NCBI GenBank assembly: GCA_019671135.1 | Contig: JAHRHY010000021.1 | Coordinates: 434,001-498,000 of the forward strand | Source of the DNA: Linnemannia hyalina | Taxonomy: Eukaryota; Mortierellomycota; Mortierellomycetes; Mortierellales; Mortierellaceae | Reading direction: 5' to 3' | Length of the DNA: 64,000 bases | Part shown: positions 57,804 to 64,000 of the stretch, one piece after another | Layout: each line of letters opens with the position of its first letter | Position numbering within the stretch: position 1 is the stretch's first letter | Notes under the pieces: model-generated | Databases searched by the model: none | The model's input: the letters and a program-made list of their open reading frames with translations, nothing else | Told to the model about the DNA's origin: nothing | Made by a program: the position numbers and the translations under genes

Positions 57804-59123
57804 TTAAATGCTCTTCTTCCACTGGGCGACATGCTTGTTCAACTCGCTAGCCTTGTCAGCATCACCCTTGGCCTCATAGGCCTTGACCAACTGCTCAGCA
57901 GCAGCAACGACCTCAGCAGCCCTCCTGCGAGTCAAGGGGGTCTCCCTCTCTCCATCAATCAACAGGTACTCATCCATGGTCACGCTAGCCCTCCTAAGAC
58001 CCTCCTCACTTCCGTAGATTAATGATCCACGGACCAAGTTGGCATAGACGGACGAGTCATCAGCAGCCAAGTTGTAGTATGGAATCAAGGCCATAACCTT
58101 GAAGGCACCATCCAGCTTCTCCAGACCCTCCTCAGACACTGAGCTCTCGGGAGCAGCAGCAACCTCCTTGACGAACGAACGAACAACACGACGCATGGTA
58201 CCTTGACCAGGGGCCAAGGCATAAGTCTCGCGATCACCCAACAACACCAAAGCAGTCTCGGGGGATCCAGCCTTGCAGACAGCCTTGATCAGCTTGTCCG
58301 AGAGCAAGACAGAGATAGGAAGTTCCCGACGACGCCACTGCTGGACCAACTGAGGGATCGACTGTGCCTGCTCTTGGGTCGAGACGGTGTTGGTCAAGTG
58401 CAAGAGAGCAGAGTGACGGGGCAATTCGTGCTGGGGGGATGAGGGGGCGGTCTTCTCGAGGAGGATATCGTATTGTTCCTGGAATCGGTTGTTGTTGTCA
58501 TCCTCGGCGCCATCGGCAACAGAGCCGTCGAGAGTCTCGCCACGTTCCAAAGCCTCCTGCTCGCGCTTCTCTCTTTCCAGTTCCCGCAACTCGGCCTCGA
58601 GCTCCTCGTCGTCCTCATCCATGATAGCCGCGTGCTTCTTCTTTGAGGCTATTTCCGACAATTGATCAGATCGTTAGTCTCTGGTGCGCCTTGTATTATC
58701 TTCCTTGGTTGTCCCGATTGAAAACAAGTACAGTCCTGGATTTGACAGTGGTTCCTTACCGATCTGTGTGGGACGGAAGGCGTAGTAGTGACGGGCGACC
58801 ATGGCGGCAGGGGCTATTTGAGGTTGAAACAGCAACAACGTAAGATGTTAGGTTCTCTGCTTACTTTTCGGTCCCGCTGTCTTCTGATGCTCCCTGCACA
58901 ATCCTAGTTTGACGGGGCAGTTGTTGGTTGGGTGTGTCCTTGCTCCTGTGAAGCGGCTTATTGCACCATATGTTTATTTGGTGGCAACTCTTTTCTCCTC
59001 CTTGTTGAATCCTGATTCGTACTACATAGTAGAGAGTTATGTACCCTGGCGAGCGAAGGTCACGGTCGATGGCGTTGAGACGCGGGTGGCAATGCGAGCC
59101 AATGTGCGGATGTAGGCGGCCAT
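57804..59123 (-). CDS. Mitochondria-targeted helical protein, 325 aa
   Basis: Three exons (59045-59123, 58760-58813, 57804-58648) join in phase. The N-terminus is a clear mitochondrial presequence: Arg/Ser/Thr-rich, no acids (MAAYIRTLARIATRVSTPST), with a second basic stretch ending FRPTQI. A charged coiled-coil region follows (about residues 53-80, DDEELEAELRELEREKREQE), then helical segments that look TPR/PPR-like (LIKAVCKAGSPETALVLLGD, MALIPYYNLAADDSSVYANL) and a final helix (AAAEQLVKAYEAKGDADKAS). Possible roles include a mitochondrial ribosome-associated or RNA-related factor, but no family was recognised. The gene is divergent from histone H2B across 331 bp. Confidence 0.85.
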
Positions 59124-59454
59124 GGTATGAAAAGTGGAAATGTGAAGAGAGACAGACGGAGCAAAAAAACGAAAAGGGACGATTGGACCGTGGGCTTTGA
59201 AGGAGGCTTCGGGAATCAGATCAACACCAAAACACAGGTCCTCTGGTAGGCAGTGAATTGTGGATGCGGGAAGGAGAGAAAGAAATGTTTAAGACATACG
59301 ATTGATCACGTTGTCGGTGACGAAAGCATTTCGCCTCTTTTCGCCTCTCACCTTACTTCTCTCCATCGCCCTTCGTTCTGTTTTCCTTTCATCTCTTCCT
59401 TCTTCTTCACCCCAATCAACCCTCTTCCCCTTTCCACACACAACTCCAATCGAA
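59124..59454. promoter_or_regulatory. Divergent promoter, mitochondrial protein / histone H2B
   Basis: 331 bp between two outward start codons. The H2B side (59340-59454) is a C/T-rich leader with no uORF. No canonical TATA box was seen. Confidence 0.6.
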
Positions 59455-59859
59455 ATGGCCCCCCCCAAGACCGCAGAGAAGGCCCCCGCCACTGCCGGCA
59501 AGGCCCCCGCAAAGTCGACCGCCGAGAAGAAGGAGCGCAAGCCCAAGGCTGATGGCGCCAAGGGTCGCAAGAAGTCCCGCTCCGAGACCTACTCTTCTTA
59601 CATCTACAAGGTCCTCAAGCAGGTCCACCCCGACACCGGAATCTCTAACAAGGCCATGTCTATCCTCAACTCGTTCGTCAACGATATCTTTGAGCGCATC
59701 GCCGGTGAGGCCTCCAAGCTCGCTGCCTACAACAAGCGCTCGACTATCTCCTCCCGCGAGATCCAGACCGCTGTCCGCTTGATCCTCCCCGGTGAGCTCG
59801 CCAAGCACGCCGTCTCTGAGGGCACCAAGGCTGTCACCAAGTACACCTCCTCCAAGTAA
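59455..59859 (+). CDS. Histone H2B
   Basis: Single exon, 134 residues. The Lys/Ala/Pro-rich N-terminal tail ([20 protein letters not shown]) precedes the histone fold: [60 protein letters not shown] and [17 protein letters not shown]. The Lys in AVTKY is the conserved ubiquitylation site. Length and lack of introns are normal for a core histone. Codon use is strongly C-ending, as expected for high expression. In many fungi H2B is divergently paired with H2A; here the divergent partner is a mitochondrial protein gene, and no H2A lies in the window. Confidence 0.99.
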   Translation: MAPPKTAEKAPATAGKAPAKSTAEKKERKPKADGAKGRKKSRSETYSSYIYKVLKQVHPDTGISNKAMSILNSFVNDIFERIAGEASKLAAYNKRSTISSREIQTAVRLILPGELAKHAVSEGTKAVTKYTSSK

Positions 59860-61660
59860 GGTGTGTCTTTGAACGCCTTTTTAATGGGACGGACGCTTCT
59901 CCGACTTGAAATTGAACTCGACAGCGACTCGACCAACAACAAAGCGACAAAAAACACAGCCTAAAAATAACAACACATCAGCACTTGCGACGGACGATAA
60001 TGGGAACTGAGACGTGACGGAAAACCACGGGACAAAGGACATATACACACACAGGGTCGACCCACCTTGCCCCCTTCGACCTCAAACGACACTTAGCGCA
60101 GTTTTTTTCTTTTGCTTCCCAAGACCCAAATACAACGAAAATTCTTTAGGAGTCTTTTTGTCGACGCGTTTTTTTTGTTTTTGTTTTCGTTTTTGAATCG
60201 GAATCGAAAACACTTTTTCCATCTTTCAGCCATCCAAGACGCGTCGTCGCGTACTTGTTTTTAGTCTTTTTGTTTACTTTTTGTTTGCTCAATTACTTTT
60301 CATTTCTGTTCGATGGAACTGTCCGGACCTACTTTTCTCCTTTTCCAATCTAATCCATGACCTTCCATGAAACAACATCAACTCATACTTTGTACATCAC
60401 TTTTTTTCCCGTACCCCATGTAATAAACCCAACCTCCCCAAAGACTTCCGTGATGCAACTTTTTTTCTTCTCGACTTGATCGCGTCTTTGTTTGGACGCG
60501 TCTTTCTGTTTGTTTTGAACGACAATGTGCCACCAAATGAAGTGTGTCACCTGATTTCGTGGCGCATGGACATCTTGAGATCGAGCAAGCTGGATATGAG
60601 ATAGACTTTATCATGCAACTATGAATTCAAAGGAAGGCGAAGTAAGCCGTTAGACTTTGTTTAGGGTCCAACTGAGAATTGTGGGGTCAAAAGATCGAGT
60701 TCTCTTGGGGACTAGTTTCCTAATCCGATAGACAATGAAGACCCTCGTGAAAATTGGACGCCTATTATCGTGGTCCACAAAGAAAAGTAATATCTGGGGT
60801 TCTCCGCGTGGCGTTTCTTCTTCCAAATGACACCGCACGGATGGTGTCTTTCATGGCCACAATGCAAGGTGCACTAAAAAGATTTGGCGGCAAAAGGCAT
60901 GGAGCCGCAGTGGAGCAAGCGAATACGCAGTGGAGCAGCCCGACAACACAACTCCCTCTCATCTGTCCACAGCTTTTCCCTTCACCACCTTGGACCATAC
61001 GAAAAATAATAAAAATCTAACCCCTTTCGTGCTCTCATGACATCCGTCATCCTCTTACCATCAAAGGCTTCATCTCTTTTCATTTTCGCGCCAAGGGGGT
61101 TTCCACCTCTCTTTTCACCAACCCCCGTTCTTTCAATTCTCATACCATTGTCATGAAAGGACATTCGCCACTGTAATTCACCAAAGACCAAAAGCTTTCA
61201 TATCAAATCGTTCTCGATTCCATTGTCTAAGAAAACATTATGTATTTCTTTTTTTCTTTGTTGGTCTGCACACACGCGTAGTGTCTCATTCTTCTTTCCC
61301 TGTGTGTCATCCTCCCATGACGCGAAGCGAAAGAACCACGGTTCTACGAAATCAGTCGCACCATACATATATCGTCATGACAATCCACATACCACAACCT
61401 GACCGCTTCTGTCATCATGTCTTTTATCCTCTCCTCTTTATGAGGGATTTCTTTGACAGATCCATAAAACGCGTTCATAACCCCCTCCCTCGGCTTGCCG
61501 CCTATTTTCAACATCTTTTTATCCACATATCACTTACAAAACATCGATCTCATCCCTTCTCATAAGCATTCTCACATAGAAACACACTCGAGCACACCCT
61601 CACGCTTCAACAAACGGCACCAATAACAACTTCAGAAACACATCCAAGCAAGAAAAACCA
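59860..61660. other. Gene-poor region
   Basis: H2B 3' flank with T-rich runs (60101-60190), then 1.3 kb with no supported gene. An A/C-rich leader precedes the start at 61661. Confidence 0.6.
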
Positions 61661-62530
61661 ATGGCCACCAATAATAATAACCCCAGCAACAACAACAACA
61701 ACAACAACAACAACACCACCGCTACCGGCACCAGCATCAACGACGACAACACTTCACACTACCAGTGCTTCGTCGAAATCTATCCACCCAGAACTCGAAC
61801 CCCGCGCCACTTCCAAGTGCCCGCTACCATTCATCCCTTTCATGGCCTCATCGTCGAACTTGAACTCTTTCATCTGTGGTTAGACGATACTGAGAATCAA
61901 CCCATGGATTTTTTCCGTCGACCTCGCACAGGTCATCGAGTCGACGTTTACTGGTAAGTCAAGTCTCTTGCGTTCATCCCCGTTTTACCTTTTTTTCCCT
62001 ATTGAATAAGGAAAAGGTTGTTGGTGCATCGTTTCTTCGCCAATGATACCATGTTCTTATTTTTCTGTTTTTTTTTGTATTGTATCATTCTTCAGGGATC
62101 CCCCACTAGGAGAATTCATCTGCTATCACCACAACCAAGTCCTCTACTTCGACTACAGCGTCATCACTCCCAAGAACGATGACACCCCCAACCCATACCT
62201 CGATCGCACTCAAGACTCATACAATAACCATTCCACCCCTCCCCCTCCACCCATTTGTGTTAACAGCACTTCTTCACGCACCTCTTCCCCTGTCTCCCCT
62301 CATACCAGAAAGTACAATCCCACCTCGCCCAGTCTCCGACTCTCGAAACGCGCCACCGAACGCAACCGCCGCGACCCCTACAGCTATCTCTGGAAGTTAG
62401 TCGCCTATTCGGGTGGACTCAATGCGCACTTACAGAAACAAAGACAACAGCGACAGGAGAAGCTGAAGGAGCCGAAGGAGCAGCAGCAACAGGTGCCACT
62501 GGCAGTGTACATGCATGGAGATGAATCCTC

Positions 62531-62587
<57 letters not shown>

Positions 62588-63472
62588 GCAGCATCAGTCT
62601 CAGTCCCAATCTCAATCTCCTCAGCAACAACAGCAGCCTTTGAACCGTGGTCCTGTTCTCGTCCACTCCTTCACGCACTACGGTCAGAGATCCATCTACC
62701 GCCGCCAGAACAACAACTACCACCAGAGTCGAAGATACAGCAACCATGTACTGACCAGCAACTACAGCCAGGGCTACAACAACCAACACAGTCAAAGTTA
62801 CAACCATCCGGGCCAGGTTCAAAGCCATTCCCAGAGCCAAGGTTTCAACCAAGGCCAGTGCTACAACCAAACTCGGACCTCCCACATTCACAATCACAAC
62901 CACAACCACAATCACGCCCACGATCACAACCAGCCTCAAAACTACACCAACCCCGCCCAATCCAACGACTACACTCAAACCTACAACGACCAAGCGCCGA
63001 CCAACTACTTCAGCCTAGCAACAAAGTATGTCCAAACTCTCGACCAGTTACAAGGGTTCAATTACCGATCGTCGACTGGGGACCGGTTGGTTCAGGAGCA
63101 TCTGGAAGAATGTAGATGGAGTGCAGCCAAGTTTGAAACTTATCTGACTTGCACTCGAAGCTTGGTGGGCTAAGCTCGACTGTGCCTCATCCTCCTCCTA
63201 CTTCTACTACTACTATTGTTTCTCAGGGACGAGATAGTCCTGTGGCTGGCGATGATGGGCGTAGTCAGTGTCAGGGGAAGGGCAGACCGGAGACTGAGCA
63301 AGAGGAGATGGAAGAGAAACTGGGAACCGAGAAGAAGGAGAAGGAAAAAGGGAGAAAAGTAGAGGCCAAACAGGAGGCAGAAATGGAAAGGAAAAAGAAG
63401 AGGAGAAGGAGCAAGAGTAGCATTGGTTCGGAGAGGACCTTAGGCGATTCTCAGGAGGAATTGGTCGAGTGA
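61661..63472 (+). CDS. Unrecognised protein with polyQ tract and KE-rich tail, 535 aa
   Basis: Exons 61661-61953, 62096-63164 and 63227-63472 join in phase. After a poly-Asn start, residues about 33-125 look folded (HYQCFVEIYPPRTRTPRHFQ, LIVELELFHLWLDD, GHRVDVYWDPPLGEFICYHH, VLYFDYSVI). The middle is low complexity, with about 20 consecutive Gln (62531-62590), QS repeats, and NH/NY-rich stretches. The second intron (63165-63226, GTGGGC...TTGTTTCTCAG) is my preferred reading: it removes an in-frame TAA and continues in phase into a KE-rich tail (EEKLGTEKKEKEKGRKVEAK). Without it the protein ends at 63173 (456 aa). No family was recognised; low complexity makes homology calls unreliable. Confidence 0.7.
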
Positions 63473-64000
63473 CGAGTCGAATAAAGAGAAAGAGAAGGAA
63501 GACAAAAGATGAGGTGAAACAAGAGGCCTTTTCGGATGATGACCCGAGCTGCATTTGAAGAGAAAGCCGCAGAAGACATCTGTTACAATTCGATCAAGCG
63601 AGGATGAAGCTAAAAAAAACGGAGAACAGAGTCAAACGGTGTAAGAAAAATACGAACAACACCTCTTGTGGTCCCATACGCGAGAGTCCACCTGCCGCAA
63701 ATGTTATTGAACCTGTATTCAAACGAACTCGAACTCGGTCTTCGGTTTCTTCTACGACTCGGGTACCTCCCGCACTAAGCACTCTCAAGCAATATCGATG
63801 TAGATTTGCGTGCAGAATGGCTCGCTTTGCAGTTGATACAATATATAGTAGGCGATTGCTATTTGCAGTTTAGCTGTTGTAATGTCGTTCACCAGTCGCC
63901 GACCTTTTTGACTTGACCTTTAAATGGATAGGGTGTGTATACATTAAAGCACAAGAGGGTCAAGGATGCTAAGCTTGAAAAGATGATTGACAGGACGATA
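63473..64000. other. 3' flank with coding-like fragments
   Basis: Short coding-like runs appear in three frames: 63473-63556 (KRKRRKTKDEVKQEAFSDDD), then SVTIRSSEDEAKKNGEQSQT at about 63577-63640, and 63604-63873. No splice model joins them cleanly. They may be 3' UTR, or remnants of a longer C-terminus. Confidence 0.35.

Noticed and set aside
62529..62993. Val/Leu-rich 154-codon minus-strand frame resembling a membrane protein
   Set aside because: Antisense of the CAA/CAG-rich polyQ region, which reads as Leu and Val on the other strand.

Overview
The window is nuclear DNA of a filamentous fungus. Genes carry many short GT..AG introns (about 50-150 nt, a few of 600-1300 nt), genes lie on both strands, promoters and leaders are pyrimidine-rich, and proteins carry long low-complexity tails. 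Intron density, a decayed F-box/LRR gene and an F-box protein with ribonuclease-inhibitor-type LRRs suggest an early-diverging Mucoromycota lineage, most likely Mortierellaceae; that placement is inference from gene style, not from a marker gene. No bacterial-style operon, CRISPR array, intact transposon or secondary-metabolite cluster was seen.

Left third (1-20 kb): 3'-truncated NUP82/NUP88-type nucleoporin (-), five-exon dithiol glutaredoxin (-), two tRNA-Cys(GCA) genes (-), NDUFA4/B12D-type mitochondrial protein (-), about 6 kb of gene-poor DNA, and a CBM48 protein of the Mdg1/Crp1 type (+). It is followed by a repeat-rich block (14.3-17.9 kb) with a 164-bp perfect direct repeat, and a frameshifted F-box/LRR pseudogene (17.9-19.9 kb).

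Middle (20-45 kb): LARP1-like protein (-) divergent from the exportin CSE1 (+), an acyl-CoA-binding protein with a C-terminal membrane anchor (+), an F-box/LRR protein (+), a candidate small secreted protein (-), a kelch protein (+), U1 snRNP protein U1-C (-) and a 19-Cys metallothionein (-).

Right third (45-64 kb): aprataxin (+) convergent with a NIPA-type Mg2+ transporter carrying a roughly 740-residue tail (-), about 4 kb of repeat-bearing gene-poor DNA, an unrecognised protein (+), a mitochondria-targeted helical protein (-) divergent from histone H2B (+), and an unrecognised polyQ/KE-rich protein (+).

The genes are mostly housekeeping and unrelated: nuclear transport (NUP82, CSE1), RNA processing and translation control (U1-C, LARP1), redox and metal handling (glutaredoxin, metallothionein, NIPA), DNA repair (aprataxin), chromatin (H2B), organelles (NDUFA4-like, acyl-CoA-binding protein). 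I see no convincing new multi-gene system. The best leads are a VAP-binding (FFAT-like) motif in the acyl-CoA-binding protein, a duplicated motif in the CBM48 protein, the 164-bp direct repeat next to three evenly spaced CACGTG boxes, and a candidate small secreted protein. Exon models were built by hand from splice signals and reading phase; all complete models close in frame.
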